From contig NZ_JAUSVO010000002.1 in assembly GCF_030814715.1 (NCBI RefSeq), positions 372,001-436,000 on the forward strand: DNA of 64,000 bases. The letters are read 5' to 3'. Each line of letters begins with the position of its first letter. Position 1 is the first letter of the stretch. This DNA comes from Kaistia dalseonensis (GTDB taxonomy: Bacteria; Pseudomonadota; Alphaproteobacteria; Rhizobiales; Kaistiaceae). The position numbers and the translations under genes are program-made. The notes beneath the pieces were generated by a model, which saw nothing but the letters and a program-made list of their open reading frames with translations, made no database searches and was not told where the DNA came from. This document shows, piece by piece, positions 25,863 through 40,918 of this stretch.

Positions 25863-26599
25863 GAGCGGAACAGCCTCGTATACTGGGTTTCGTGTTTCAT
25901 GCTGGCGATATCGGCCCGGAACACCGCGCCGCCGAGCGCGTCGAGCGGCCGATCCTTCACGGCCTCCACCACCTCGTGCACGATGGGGCCGAGCCCGGCG
26001 ATGATGCGCTGGCCGTCGGTCTGCCCGAGCGGCACGGCGCGCAGGCCGGCCGAGATGATATTGGCGGCGAAGGCATGGAGATAGGCGTTGATCGCCGCGC
26101 CGCGCGGCACGCCGTGAACGGCGGCTGCGAGCGCCACGGCCACCGGATAGGCCGTGCCGTCTTCGCCATCGACGAACGGCAAAAGATGTTCGAGCGCCGG
26201 CGCCGGCCAGGCGGCGCGGAGCGCGAGCAGGAAGGCCCGTCCCTGCGACAGCGATTCGAGCCGGCGTTCCGCCGATGGTTGGAAGGCGACGGCAAGCGCG
26301 GCGATCTCGGCGAGCGCCGCGCCATCGTCGCACATGGCCGCATCCCACGCATGGGCAAACAGGATCGCATCCGAGCGGCCGGCGCCATGGCGTAATATGT
26401 CGGCGACCCAGAGCGTGAGCTCGGGCGTGCTGGTGACGGTGCCGTCCTCGATCGCCCATTCCAGGCCGTGGCTGTAGCTGAATGCGCCGACTGGAAAGGA
26501 CGGCGACAGCCAGCTCATCAGCCGGTGCAGCGCGGCGACGTCGAGCCACTCGTCCCACGCAGGGCCGTCCAGTCCCGGCGCCGCGGCCCCATCAGCCAT
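25859..26599 (-). CDS. ureF: Urease accessory protein UreF
   Basis: 246 residues, helical. It bridges UreG and the UreABC-UreD apoenzyme. [22 protein letters not shown] is the family signature near the N-terminus, and a C-terminal [12 protein letters not shown] tail is typical. ATG 26599 overlaps the end of ureE by 8 nt. The frame is open far upstream only because it runs through the repetitive His codons of ureE, so the longer reading is an artefact. Confidence 0.96.
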   Translation of the reverse strand: MADGAAAPGLDGPAWDEWLDVAALHRLMSWLSPSFPVGAFSYSHGLEWAIEDGTVTSTPELTLWVADILRHGAGRSDAILFAHAWDAAMCDDGAALAEIAALAVAFQPSAERRLESLSQGRAFLLALRAAWPAPALEHLLPFVDGEDGTAYPVAVALAAAVHGVPRGAAINAYLHAFAANIISAGLRAVPLGQTDGQRIIAGLGPIVHEVVEAVKDRPLDALGGAVFRADIASMKHETQYTRLFRS

Positions 26600-27278
26600 G
26601 AGTGTGGCCGTGGTGATGGTCGTGGCCGTCATGGTCGTGGTCATGCGCTTCGCTGTGGCTATGGCTGTGCGATTCGCTATGGGAATGGCTGTGGGCGTGA
26701 GCGTGAGCGTGGCCGGCATGATCATGCGCGCCGTGATCATGATGCTGATCGTCATGATGATGATCGTCACGGGCATGATCATGGTGGGCGTGATCATGGT
26801 GATCGTGGCCATGGTCGTCATGCGGCAGGTCGTGGCCGTGCACGCGGCCATGGCCATAGGCGCCGCCCTCGGGATCGAAGGCTGCATCGATCGGCGTCAC
26901 GATCGCGCCGAGGCCGACCAGCATCGCCTCGATGACATGGTCGCGGCGGATGCGCAGCCGATCGCCGAGCAATTGCGTCGGCAGATGGCGATTGCCGAGA
27001 TGCCAGGCGATGCGCACCAGATGGGCCTGGTTCTCGGCCGTGACCTCGACGAGTGCCTCGGGCGCCGCCTCGACGGCGACGATGCGCCCGTCCTCAAGCA
27101 ACAGCCCATCGCCATGGGCGAGCGCCACGGCCTCCGGCAGGTCGAGCAGGAAGGCCGTCCCGCCCTTGGCCGACATGGCGACACGACGCCGATGCCGCGC
27201 ATCGAAATCGAGCAGCACGACATCGGAAGCGGCCTTCGACCAAAGGCCGGCGGGATAGACGGAAGTGGCGCGGATCAT
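26592..27278 (-). CDS. ureE: Urease nickel chaperone UreE with very long His-rich tail
   Basis: 228 residues. The core (about 1-140) has the peptide-binding and metal-binding domains with [15 protein letters not shown], including the conserved dimer-interface His region. The last 87 residues (142-228) contain 38 His, mixed with Asp, Gly, Ala and Ser (HDH, HSHS and AHAH patterns). Klebsiella UreE has a much shorter His tail; this one could store many nickel or zinc ions. The start ATG 27278 overlaps the stop of the DUF29 gene by 4 nt. Confidence 0.95.
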   Translation of the reverse strand: MIRATSVYPAGLWSKAASDVVLLDFDARHRRRVAMSAKGGTAFLLDLPEAVALAHGDGLLLEDGRIVAVEAAPEALVEVTAENQAHLVRIAWHLGNRHLPTQLLGDRLRIRRDHVIEAMLVGLGAIVTPIDAAFDPEGGAYGHGRVHGHDLPHDDHGHDHHDHAHHDHARDDHHHDDQHHDHGAHDHAGHAHAHAHSHSHSESHSHSHSEAHDHDHDGHDHHHGHTHG

Positions 27279-27739
27279 GACGGGGTACCGGGGAAATAGT
27301 TGGGGTCGAGTATCTGCTCGACGGAATAGGGGCATTCTTCAGGAAAGGTCGCTTCGGACAGGTTCGTCTCCTCTGCCGCCTTCAGCCCAGCCAGCCAATA
27401 CTGCCGGGCGAGCACTTCGTCCGGGTAACCACGCAGGCTCGGGCTGTCGTCGATTTCGCTGCGGATCTCCGCTCGCGCTTCGCCGATGGAGGCGCGCCAG
27501 CTGTTGGACCGACGCTCGGGCTGATATTCCCATTTCAGGAGATGATGAAGAAGCACGACGAGCCGATGTCGAATTTCCTTCCGTTGCGATCGCCCCACGC
27601 TGTCGATCTCCTCGGCGACATTGTCCCAGTCGATTTCGTTCTGGCGGCGCGCGCGCAGCTTCTCCGCCTGGTCCTGCGTCCAGGCGTAGAAATCCGCTTC
27701 GTAATCGACGGCCGGGTGGGTCGCAGCCTTGGTGCTCAT
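27275..27739 (-). CDS. DUF29 family protein inside the urease operon
   Basis: 154 residues. The DUF29 pattern is clear: [58 protein letters not shown] (in segments), and ends [18 protein letters not shown]29 proteins are helical, of unknown function, and often in tandem copies. It lies between ureC and ureE and overlaps both neighbours by 4 nt (start within the truncated copy's stop, stop within the ureE start), so it is fully embedded in the operon. Confidence 0.88.
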   Translation of the reverse strand: MSTKAATHPAVDYEADFYAWTQDQAEKLRARRQNEIDWDNVAEEIDSVGRSQRKEIRHRLVVLLHHLLKWEYQPERRSNSWRASIGEARAEIRSEIDDSPSLRGYPDEVLARQYWLAGLKAAEETNLSEATFPEECPYSVEQILDPNYFPGTPS

Positions 27740-27855
27740 CGGACAGGCTCATTGAGCAGGCGCGCCTGGTCCATCGCCCACGCAAAGAAATCCCCCTCGT
27801 AAGAGGCGGATTCCTTCGTCGGACGCTCGGCGAGCTTCGGCTTGGTCGTGCTCAT
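27736..27855 (-). pseudogene. Truncated DUF29 paralogue (39 codons)
   Basis: A short frame from ATG 27855 to TGA 27736 encodes MSTTKPKLAERPTKESAS, then [21 protein letters not shown]. The second part matches the DUF29 opening ([16 protein letters not shown]) of the next gene, but translation stops where the body of the domain should begin. Its stop overlaps the next ATG by 4 nt. Either a remnant of a tandem duplication or a retained leader peptide that couples translation from ureC to the full-length DUF29 gene. Confidence 0.75.
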
Positions 27856-27864
27856 GCCCTCAAT

Positions 27865-29574
<1,710 letters not shown>

Positions 29575-29587
29575 CTTCAATCTCCTG

Positions 29588-29896
29588 TCAGGCGAGCGCG
29601 CCCATGATCTTCTGCTGGAAGCCGTAGACTTCGCGGGTTCCCCCGAAGGGCACCAGCGTCACGGTGCGGGTCTGGCCCGGCTCGAAGCGCACGGCCGTAC
29701 CAGCCGCAATGTCGAGCCGCATGCCGCGCGCCTTGTCGCGGTCGAAGCTGAGCGCGTTGTTCGTCTCGAAGAAGTGATAATGACTGCCGACCTGGATCGG
29801 CCGGTCGCCGGCGTTGGAAACGTCGAGGGTGACGGTCGGCAGGCCGACATTGATCTCGATGTCGCCATGCGCGGAAATGATTTCGCCTGGAATCAT
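29588..29896 (-). CDS. ureB: Urease beta subunit
   Basis: 102 residues. Small structural subunit of the UreABC trimer. It begins [16 protein letters not shown] and contains [15 protein letters not shown] and [13 protein letters not shown], all family signatures. It lies between ureA (8 bp) and ureC (13 bp). Confidence 0.98.
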   Translation of the reverse strand: MIPGEIISAHGDIEINVGLPTVTLDVSNAGDRPIQVGSHYHFFETNNALSFDRDKARGMRLDIAAGTAVRFEPGQTRTVTLVPFGGTREVYGFQQKIMGALA

Positions 29897-29904
29897 GATG
29901 GGCC

Positions 29905-30207
29905 TCAGCGGATCGGTTCGTGCACGGTGACGAGCTTCGTTCCATCCGGGAACGTCGCCTCGACCTGGACGTCGTGGATCATCTCGGCGATGCCGGGCAT
30001 GACCTGGGCGCGGGTGACCACATGGGCGCCCGCCTCCATCAGGTCGGCGACGGTGCGGCCGTCGCGCGCGCCCTCGACGACGAAGTCCGAAATGAGCGCG
30101 ATCGCTTCGGGATGGTTCAGCTTGACGCCCCGCTCCAGCCGCTTGCGCGCCACGATCGCGGCCATCGCGATCATCAGCTTGTCTTTTTCACGCGGTGTCA
30201 GATTCAT
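29905..30207 (-). CDS. ureA: Urease gamma subunit
   Basis: 100 residues. It starts [17 protein letters not shown] and contains [21 protein letters not shown], the UreA signature, and ends VTVHEPIR. It follows ureD after 33 bp. Separate A, B and C subunits are the common bacterial form. Confidence 0.98.
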   Translation of the reverse strand: MNLTPREKDKLMIAMAAIVARKRLERGVKLNHPEAIALISDFVVEGARDGRTVADLMEAGAHVVTRAQVMPGIAEMIHDVQVEATFPDGTKLVTVHEPIR

Positions 30208-30240
30208 GCCAGGACCTCACCGATTCCCCATCATTCATGA

Positions 30241-31113
30241 TCAACAATGCCAGACGCGCGACATGGGCCGACCGCGAATGGCCTTTGCTACGATTTCGAT
30301 ATCCTGCCGCAAGATCTGGCTGGTTGCAGCCAGAAAACGCACGCACAGTATTTCACCCCAGGCGCTTGCGCCCGTCTCGCCGCGCGTGCCCTCCAGCGCC
30401 GCCCGGACCGCTTCGAGCCGCGCACCGGCCGCCTTGTCGAGGAGCACCAGCGTCGCCGCCGCCGTGGCGCCGCCGCCGGTTGCCCCACGTCCGAGCAGCG
30501 TCGCCGCGTCACCGTCGATCGATATGCCGTCGGCAAAGACGAGCCGGCCACCACGCCGCACGCGCCAGCGATCGGCGAGCGACAATGTCTTCACCGTCTC
30601 GCCCATGGCACCGCGTCCGAAGACGATGCTCTCGAGCAGCAGCGCGCTGGCATCCTCGGCGAGGTCGACCTCCAGATTGCGGTCGAGCGCGGACCGATCG
30701 AACAGGATCGTCTCCTGCGGCAACCAGTCGAGCCGTGCGCCGGCACCAACCGTCAGCCGGTTCTCGATCCGGCCGGCCCCGGCAAGCCTGCGATAGATGC
30801 GCTCGGCTGCCTGCGTCGTGACGACGGCGGATGCCCCGGCGCCGATATCGACCTCGAAGACGAGATGATCGCCGCCCGTGACACCGCCGGACGTATTGAG
30901 AAGCACCGCCTCGGGCGGATCGCCCGGCTCGACGCGCGGCAGACGGATCTTGCAGCAACCCTGCTGGTGAAATTCCCGGAGGCGGATCGCGTCGCCATCG
31001 CGGCGGAAGGAAATGCGCGCATGACCCTTGGCGCGCTGCATGACCGGCGCGCCCTGGATGACCGGCAAGCCCTGGCCTGCGTCCTGATCGTTCGCAGCAA
31101 CCACGGCCGACAT
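30241..31113 (-). CDS. ureD: Urease accessory protein UreD
   Basis: 290 residues, a beta-rich scaffold that binds UreABC and channels nickel from UreG/UreF. Signatures: LNTSGGVTGGDHL, TTQAAERIYR and RLDWLPQETILFDRS. ATG 31113 has GGGGA six bases upstream; an ATG two codons earlier is too close to that site. First gene of the operon; the 369-bp gap upstream (31114-31482) must hold the urease promoter. Confidence 0.95.
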   Translation of the reverse strand: MSAVVAANDQDAGQGLPVIQGAPVMQRAKGHARISFRRDGDAIRLREFHQQGCCKIRLPRVEPGDPPEAVLLNTSGGVTGGDHLVFEVDIGAGASAVVTTQAAERIYRRLAGAGRIENRLTVGAGARLDWLPQETILFDRSALDRNLEVDLAEDASALLLESIVFGRGAMGETVKTLSLADRWRVRRGGRLVFADGISIDGDAATLLGRGATGGGATAAATLVLLDKAAGARLEAVRAALEGTRGETGASAWGEILCVRFLAATSQILRQDIEIVAKAIRGRPMSRVWHC

Positions 31114-31482
31114 GATCATTCCCCGATATGCGCGGCGCGCGAAACGCGCCGTCAAAGTCTCTTCGGCCCGGCGCACCGATCCGGCGCGGCCCAGCCTCGC
31201 AGTTCACGTTATCCCGGCGCAGGCGAAGCCGTCCATATGCCGCCGACGGAAAAGGCGGCAAGCACCGTTTGTCGTCTTGAGCGGGGCGTGCCGGCTCAGG
31301 AGATCGGTACAGGAACCGGCCGATTTTCACCGTTTTTTCATGGACTTCGAAATTGTGACCGCGCCGCGGCGCCTCCCGGCTTTGCCAAGGACGCCGCTTA
31401 TCGAGTATGGAATGACTTCGCGCGCCCGGCCTCGTGCCCTCGCGGCGTCGTTGTCGGACCGCCCTTTTCAGGACCTGCTACC
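31114..31482. other. Divergent intergenic region between ureD and the D,D-carboxypeptidase gene
   Basis: 369 bp with no supported gene. It should contain the ure promoter (minus) and that of the carboxypeptidase-cobW pair (plus). I looked for a sigma-54 GGCAC-N5-TTGC site, which nitrogen control would predict, and did not see one on either strand. The plus-strand frame is open through the whole gap, but only by GC bias. Confidence 0.4.
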
Positions 31483-32759
31483 GTGACGCGATCGATCACC
31501 CGCTTCCTCGCCGCCCTGCTTCTGATCGGATTCGGGCTCGGCAAGGCCGCCGCCATCGAGACGCCCTATATCGTCGTCGACATGGGAAGCGGAAAGGTCC
31601 TGGCACAGCGCAACCCCTACCAGCTCTGGTATCCCGCCTCGATCACCAAGCTGATGAACGCCTATGTCGTGTTCAAGGCGCTGAAGCAGGGCCGCATCAC
31701 GCTCGACACGCAGGTCGTCGTATCGCGCCATGCCCTCGACGAGCCGCCGAGCAAGATGGGCTTCAAGGTCGGGACGGTCATCAATCTCGACAATGCCCTG
31801 AAGATGATGCTGGTCCATTCGTCGAACGACATCGCCATGGCGATCGCCGAGACGGTGGGCGGCAGCGAAGAGGGCTTCGTCGCCATGATGAATGCCGAAG
31901 CCGCGGGCCTCGGCATGACATCGTCGCATTTCATCAATCCGAACGGCCTGCCCGGGCCGGGACAGCACACGACTGCGCGCGATCTCGCCGTTCTCGCGCA
32001 GGCGCTCTGGACGGAATATCCGGAAAAGCGCCCGCTCTTCGGCATTTCCGCCATCCGCTCCGGCAACAAGGTCATGAAGTCGGCCAATACGCTCCTGGAG
32101 CGCTATCGCGGCACAGTCGGCATGAAGACGGGCTTCATCTGCTCGTCCGGTTTCAACGTCGTCGCGGTGGCGACGCGGAACGGGCGGACGCTCGCCGCCG
32201 TCGTGCTCGGCTCGCAGAACGCCAAGGATCGCGCCGAGTTGGCAGGGCGGTTGTTCAACCAGGGTTTCGGCATGCTCTCGCTGCCGGGACAGCGCCCGAC
32301 GCTCGCCAATTCGCGCGGCTCCTCGCCGATTCCCGACGTGATCGACATGCGCGACGAGGGCGTCTGCAAGAAGAAGGATCGCGGCGAGAACGAAGCCGAT
32401 GCTGACAAGATCGACGACGTGGTCACAGCCAGCGCGCTCGAGCCGCGCTTCAAGCTGATGGAGCCGGTCACGGTCACGACGCTCGGCATCCGGAAGGCGG
32501 ATGGCAGCGTGGGCGTCGCCACGGCGGCCGATACGCAGGACGACCCGCCCGCCGTGAAGTCGCCCAAGAAGCCGAAGGCGACAAAGAAGAGCACCGAGAG
32601 CAAGCCGAAGAAGGCCGCCGTCTCGAAGGAGACCAAGGCGAGCGCGCCGGCCGCGGCCCCGAAGCCGCAGGCCAAGGCGGCGCCCAAGCTCGAAGTCGGC
32701 GTGCCGTTCGAATCGACCGACATCGCCCCGCTGCCCGACATGCCGGCCCCGGCGACGCA

Positions 32760-32763
<4 letters not shown>
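31483..32763 (+). CDS. D-alanyl-D-alanine carboxypeptidase (peptidase S11)
   Basis: 426 residues. Signal peptide MTRSITRFLAALLLIGFGLG ending near AAA. Catalytic motifs: S53-I-T-K56, S113-S-N115 and K215-T-G217. It trims the terminal D-Ala of peptidoglycan stem peptides in the periplasm. After the catalytic domain comes a Lys/Ala/Pro-rich low-complexity tail (about 345-415) in place of the usual C-terminal amphipathic anchor. GTG start with AGGA about 9 nt upstream; the long upstream open frame is antisense to ureD and not coding. The stop overlaps the cobW-like ATG by 4 nt. Confidence 0.9.
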
Positions 32764-33920
<1,157 letters not shown>

Positions 33921-33921
33921 C

Positions 33922-35370
33922 TCAGACCGCGAGGTCGAGCCGGCGGCGGAACTCGTTCAATATGTTGCGATAGAGATCGTCGCCCTCGACCGCATCTTCG
34001 AGCCCGACATCGATATTCGGATTGTCGTTGACCTCGACGACGAAGACGCCGTCATCCGTCTCCTTGAGGTCGACGCCATAGAGCCCGTCGCCGACGGCTT
34101 CCGCGGCCTGGACCGCCACCGCCAGCACCTGCCGGGGAACGGCGCGCATCGGCACGGCCTCCGTCGCGCCCTCCTCGGGCGGGCGACCGGCAATGTGGTG
34201 GAAGATCTGCCAGTGATCACGCGCCATCCGGTAGCGGCAGACGAAGATCGGCTTGCCCGCCAGCACGCCGACGCGCCAGTCGAACGGCGTATACATCCAT
34301 TCCTGCGCGACGATCAGCGAGGAATGCCGGAACAGGTCGCGGCCGAGCCCGGCCAGCGCCTCGGGATTATCGACCTTGACCACGCCGATGCCGCTGCTGC
34401 CATCCGGTTTCTTCAGCACGAGGGGATAGCCGAGCTGCTCGGCCGCCTCCGCGAGGCCGGCGCGGCTGGTCGTGAGCGAGCGCGGCGTCGGGATGTGATG
34501 GCGTTGCAGCAACTCGGCCAGATAGATCTTGTTGCCGCAATGCAGGATCGACTGCGAATCGTCGATGACCGGCTGGCCATGGCGCTCCGCCGATTTGGCG
34601 AAACGGAATGAGGCGTGGCGCACGCCCGTCGTCTCGCGGATGAACAGCGCGTCGAACGCCGAGAGCTGCGCGGCATCGCCATGGCGGATGAGGGCGATGC
34701 GCATGCCCATGCGCGCGCCGACCTCGCGGAACTTGCGCAGCGTCTCCGCGCGCGAGGGCGGCAGTTCCTCGTCGGGATCATGCAGGATGGCGATGCTGGG
34801 CGTGGCATGCGGGCGCATGTCGCGCGCCTTGGCCGGACCGCGCGTCCAGTCACGCAGCCCCTGCTCCAGCGCCGGGCGGCAGCTATCGGGCAGCTCGCTC
34901 AATCCCATGACGCGGATCGCCACCACCGCCTCCATGGCATCATCGAACTGGATCGACAGCAGCGGACAGGGACATTCGGCAAAGGCGCGATCGGCGAGCG
35001 GCTGCAGGGCAGGATCGACCGCGCGGCCGAAGACGACGATCAGGCCATCGCGCCGGGCGAGCGCGCCACCTTCCCGCAACAGCGCCAGTTCGGCGCTCAA
35101 TTCCTTGAGCATGGCGCGTTGCAGCGGCCCCTGCTGCAGCACCGACAGCGTGCTGGCGGCGGGAATGACCGGTTGTCCGCGCGCCTCGGCGATCAGCGAA
35201 CAATAATAGCCGAGCGAGAGATAGTCGCGGACGTCGCAGAGATTGACCACCAGACTGTGTCGGTCGCCCGATCTCCGGCTCAGGAAATGACTGCCGTCGA
35301 CCACGGGGCTGTCGGTATCGACCAGCCCGATATCGGCAGCGTGTTCGACGACGAGCGTCGCATGTCGCAT
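33922..35370 (-). CDS. RimK-like ATP-grasp ligase with RLAN N-terminal domain
   Basis: 482 residues. The N-terminal RLAN-type domain (about 1-185; VVDGSHFLSRRSGDRHSLVVNLCDVRDYLSLGYYCSL in segments) is followed by an ATP-grasp domain: PLVLKKPDGSSGIGVVKV, DWRVGVLAGKPIFVCRYRMA and VVEVNDNPNIDVG (metal ligands E, N). Relatives add amino acids to proteins or peptides; the substrate here is unknown. ATG 35370 has GGAG six bases upstream; the ATG just before it is too close to that site. Convergent with the cobW-like gene. Confidence 0.85.
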   Translation of the reverse strand: MRHATLVVEHAADIGLVDTDSPVVDGSHFLSRRSGDRHSLVVNLCDVRDYLSLGYYCSLIAEARGQPVIPAASTLSVLQQGPLQRAMLKELSAELALLREGGALARRDGLIVVFGRAVDPALQPLADRAFAECPCPLLSIQFDDAMEAVVAIRVMGLSELPDSCRPALEQGLRDWTRGPAKARDMRPHATPSIAILHDPDEELPPSRAETLRKFREVGARMGMRIALIRHGDAAQLSAFDALFIRETTGVRHASFRFAKSAERHGQPVIDDSQSILHCGNKIYLAELLQRHHIPTPRSLTTSRAGLAEAAEQLGYPLVLKKPDGSSGIGVVKVDNPEALAGLGRDLFRHSSLIVAQEWMYTPFDWRVGVLAGKPIFVCRYRMARDHWQIFHHIAGRPPEEGATEAVPMRAVPRQVLAVAVQAAEAVGDGLYGVDLKETDDGVFVVEVNDNPNIDVGLEDAVEGDDLYRNILNEFRRRLDLAV

Positions 35371-35432
35371 CATCAACTCCGGGAGTTCTGTTCGTTCGGG
35401 GGCAAGGCGGCGTCGACGATCGACGCGACCCC

Positions 35433-36206
35433 TCAGCGCAGGCGTAGCGTGGCGCGGCCCCAGCGGCCGAAATCGGCCTCGAACTGCTGGCCGGGAATGG
35501 CCTGAAGAATGCCGCAGCAGGCGCTGACGGCGACGATGTCGCCGGCCTCGGTCACGTTGCCGCGTCCGGCCAGCACCCGAGCCAGATGAACCAATCCGTC
35601 GAGGGCGTCGCGGAGCGCATCGCCGGCCGACACCTCGGCGAGCTTCTGCCCGTCGACGACCGCGCTGATCGATAGCTCACGGGCCGCCGGATCGCCGGGA
35701 TCGACTACGCCCGCGCCGATCACATGGCAGGCGGCGAGGCCAAAATCGGCCGTGGCGGTCCAGTCGTTCAGCGGAACGGCGCCCGTCACCCGACGCGCCA
35801 GCACGACAAGGCCGGGACGGCCATGAATGATCGCATGGAGCAGCGAGGCGAGATCGATCGCCTCTCCCGGCATCGGATAGGGACGGCCGAAGGTGAAGAC
35901 GAACTGGCAGCAGACGCCGAGCGTGCCCTGGGGCAGACGGTAACGCGCGCCGGACGGCACGATGTCATGCTCGAGCAGCGGCCCGCAGATCGGCTCATGG
36001 AGATTGAGCAGCCGGCGGCTCTGCGCATCGGCACCCGTGACCGTGTAGCCCTTCGACCAGCTCGCATAGGCGATGACGGCCTCGGTCTGCACCGACTCCG
36101 CCTCGGCTTGCGAACGGATGGACTTGAGGGGAAGCTCGGACGTCGAGGAAAACAGGCGGTTATCCGCCAACGCACGACCGAGTAGTTCTATCGCCGATGG
36201 ATCCAT
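35433..36206 (-). CDS. 2-keto-4-pentenoate hydratase-like protein (MhpD/FAH-like fold)
   Basis: 257 residues of the hydratase/decarboxylase family. Segments such as AEAESVQTEAVIAYASWSKGY, RLPQGTLGVCCQFVFTFGRP and NDWTATADFGLAACHVIG correspond to the metal-binding regions of MhpD-like enzymes. No meta-cleavage pathway genes are near, so the true substrate is unknown. 62 bp separate its stop from the start of the RimK-like gene; they could be co-transcribed. Confidence 0.75.
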   Translation of the reverse strand: MDPSAIELLGRALADNRLFSSTSELPLKSIRSQAEAESVQTEAVIAYASWSKGYTVTGADAQSRRLLNLHEPICGPLLEHDIVPSGARYRLPQGTLGVCCQFVFTFGRPYPMPGEAIDLASLLHAIIHGRPGLVVLARRVTGAVPLNDWTATADFGLAACHVIGAGVVDPGDPAARELSISAVVDGQKLAEVSAGDALRDALDGLVHLARVLAGRGNVTEAGDIVAVSACCGILQAIPGQQFEADFGRWGRATLRLR

Positions 36207-36370
36207 GATCTTCTATCGACCCTGATATTGAAACCCGGCCGAAATATAGATCCTGGAGCGAGATTACCTAATTAATTGATCGCTATACTGGAACGGCGAC
36301 TTTCCTATGGATTCTTTATACGGAAAGACACCCTTTCACGGCAGGCGCTACACCGCAGGACGCTTCCGTT

Positions 36371-37123
36371 CTACCAGCTGTCCTTGTGCTCGATATGCGC
36401 CGCGCCGAGTATCGGGCCCGGAACGCCGTCCAGCCCCTCCTCCTGAAGCAGGACCGCGCAGCCGTCGGCCTTGCTCTGGTGATACTCGCCCATCGGCAGA
36501 TCGACCTGGATCGGCTCGCCGCGCCACATCGCGATCGGCCGCATCTTGCGCACGACATTGTAGTAATCGAGCGTCTTGCTGCCGTTTTCGCCGCGATCGA
36601 CCGGGACGCGGACATGGCGCTCATAGAGCACGAGCCAGAGCGTCGCCTTGCGGGGATTGTCGACCGCGTCCGCGCCGACGGAAACACTGAACGCATCACT
36701 GGTCTTGCCGATCGTGATCGGGACAGAGAGCGCGGGGCCAGCCTCGAGCGCGTCGTTGACGGCCGTCTCGTCGCTGCCGATGACATGGCTGCGGCCGTTC
36801 ACGACCATTTGCGGCGTGTAGATCTGGCGGTCACCGCGCGCGGCGGCATAGGCCTTCTGCCGCTCGGTGAACTCATGCGTCGCGAGCGTGTCCTTCCAGC
36901 CCTGGTAATCCCAGTAATCGACCGAGAAGGAGAGCGAAACGATATCGGGACGCTTGGCATATTCCTCAAGCAGCTCGTCAGCGGGCGGGCACGAGGCGCA
37001 GCCCTGGCTGGTGAACAGCTCGAGAACGGCGGAAACCCGCTCGCCCTGCAATGCACCTGCCGACGCCGCTGGAATCACCAGGCAGAGCAGCAGCACACCG
37101 ATGACTGATTTTCGTATCGACAT
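36371..37123 (-). CDS. DUF1223 exported thioredoxin-like protein
   Basis: 250 residues. Signal peptide MSIRKSVIGVLLLCLVIPAAS ending near SAGA. The mature part opens VLELFTSQGCASCPPADELL, with a CxxC in a thioredoxin-like setting, and contains TPQMVVNGRSHVIGS. DUF1223 is common in Hyphomicrobiales near acnA and the ccm genes, which suggests a periplasmic thiol-redox role related to cytochrome c assembly (inference). ATG 37123 is weakly preceded by a ribosome-binding site; GTG/ATG starts to 37177 would lengthen the n-region. Confidence 0.82.
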   Translation of the reverse strand: MSIRKSVIGVLLLCLVIPAASAGALQGERVSAVLELFTSQGCASCPPADELLEEYAKRPDIVSLSFSVDYWDYQGWKDTLATHEFTERQKAYAAARGDRQIYTPQMVVNGRSHVIGSDETAVNDALEAGPALSVPITIGKTSDAFSVSVGADAVDNPRKATLWLVLYERHVRVPVDRGENGSKTLDYYNVVRKMRPIAMWRGEPIQVDLPMGEYHQSKADGCAVLLQEEGLDGVPGPILGAAHIEHKDSW

Positions 37124-37283
37124 TCGTCGAAATTGATCCCGACCAAGAAGCGTGAACACCGATGCTCGCGCCACCATCCCCGCATTGGAATAGCTAGGCT
37201 TGTCCTTGATCGCGAGCCAGTCAAATTCGGGTGACTGATCGTATAGCGGCGAAAGTTACGTATTGCAGAGGTCGGGGGGCAGA

Positions 37284-37312
37284 CCCGCGCCACCGCCCTG
37301 CGGCGGCGCGGG
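37284..37312 (-). terminator. GC-rich hairpin downstream of acnA
   Basis: CCCGCG (37284-37289) and CCGCC (37293-37297) pair with GGCGG (37302-37306) and CGCGGG (37307-37312) around a CTGC loop. It lies 19 nt past the acnA stop. No T-run follows, so Rho-dependent or weak termination is more likely. Confidence 0.4.
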
Positions 37313-37330
37313 AAGGTCGAGAAAAGCGCG

Positions 37331-40021
<2,691 letters not shown>

Positions 40022-40318
40022 GATGGACTCGTCCTCGGTTCGGTCGCGGAAACGCTTGGCCGAAGTCGATGCACGAACCGTGCCCGACCCGGTCAGGCGC
40101 ACCCAATGATGACGGCGGAGGCGGAAGGCTCGGCGCGCGATCCATCAAAGGGGTGGTGACGCAGGTCTTTACCGCGGCGCAACCGGCGCGCCGGGTTGCA
40201 GGCCTTATAATGAATTTCGTAAGGAGAAGCCAGATCAAGGAAAGTCCGTGCGCTTGGAACAATTCGAAAATAAATCCCACCCCGATCGCGCCCGACGCAC
40301 GGCGCCGGAAGCCTGTTC
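40022..40318. other. Divergent acnA-ccmA intergenic region
   Basis: 297 bp, no gene. GCAACC (40179-40184) and GGTTGC (40193-40198) enclose the palindrome GGCGCGCC, a strong hairpin. TATAAT at 40206-40211 is an exact -10 hexamer on the plus strand but has no good -35 at the right distance, so I do not call it a promoter firmly. Confidence 0.4.
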
Positions 40319-40918
40319 ATGAGACAGCTTTCGGTCTGCGATCTCGCCGTCGAGCGCGGTGGGCGGCCGATCCTGGCGGATCTTTCCTTCACGCTTCGCA
40401 GCCGCGAGCTGCTTCTCGTCACCGGCCGCAACGGGGCCGGCAAGTCGACCTTGCTGCGCGCCATTGCCGGCCTGCTACCCCACGTCGCAGGTACGATATC
40501 GATCGATCCGGCCGATGGGCCGGTCGGCGAGCACGCCCATTATTTCGGCCATCTCGACGGCCTCAAATCCTCGCTCACCGTCGCCGACAATCTGGCGCTC
40601 TGGACGCGGATCGCCGGCGCGCCCGGCGTCGACATCATCGCGGCGCTGGAGGAGGTCGGCCTCGATCATCTCGACGATCTTCCCGCCGCCTATCTCTCGG
40701 CCGGCCAGAGGCGGCGCGTCGGACTCGCGCGCCTGCTTCTCGTCCGCCGGCCGCTCTGGCTGCTGGATGAACCGACCTCGGCGCTCGACGCGGAAGCGGA
40801 GGCGACCTTCGGCGACCTGCTCGCCGCGCATCTCGCGCGAGGCGGCCTCGCCATTGCCGCCACCCACCGCCCCATGCCGGTTCCGGCTACGGCCACCCTC
40901 GCGCTCGAGGCGCGCTGA
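40319..40918 (+). CDS. ccmA: Heme exporter ATP-binding protein CcmA
   Basis: 199 residues. ABC ATPase of cytochrome c maturation system I, working with CcmB/C/D in release of heme-loaded CcmE. Walker A GRNGAGKST near 37-45, signature YLSAGQRRRVGLARL, Walker B PLWLLDEPTSALD, and H-loop AATH. Its TGA overlaps the ccmB ATG by 1 nt (TGATG). Confidence 0.95.
   Translation: MRQLSVCDLAVERGGRPILADLSFTLRSRELLLVTGRNGAGKSTLLRAIAGLLPHVAGTISIDPADGPVGEHAHYFGHLDGLKSSLTVADNLALWTRIAGAPGVDIIAALEEVGLDHLDDLPAAYLSAGQRRRVGLARLLLVRRPLWLLDEPTSALDAEAEATFGDLLAAHLARGGLAIAATHRPMPVPATATLALEAR

Noticed and set aside
26598-27299. A plus-strand frame with many Val/Met residues that looks like membrane helices
   Set aside because: It is the reverse complement of the His codons of UreE (CAT/CAC read as ATG/GTG), so its hydrophobicity is an artefact.
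30247-31482. A long N-terminal extension of the D,D-carboxypeptidase
   Set aside because: It runs antisense to ureD, and a proper signal peptide starts at 31483.
40206-40211. TATAAT as the ccmA promoter
   Set aside because: Exact -10, but no matching -35 within 15-19 nt.
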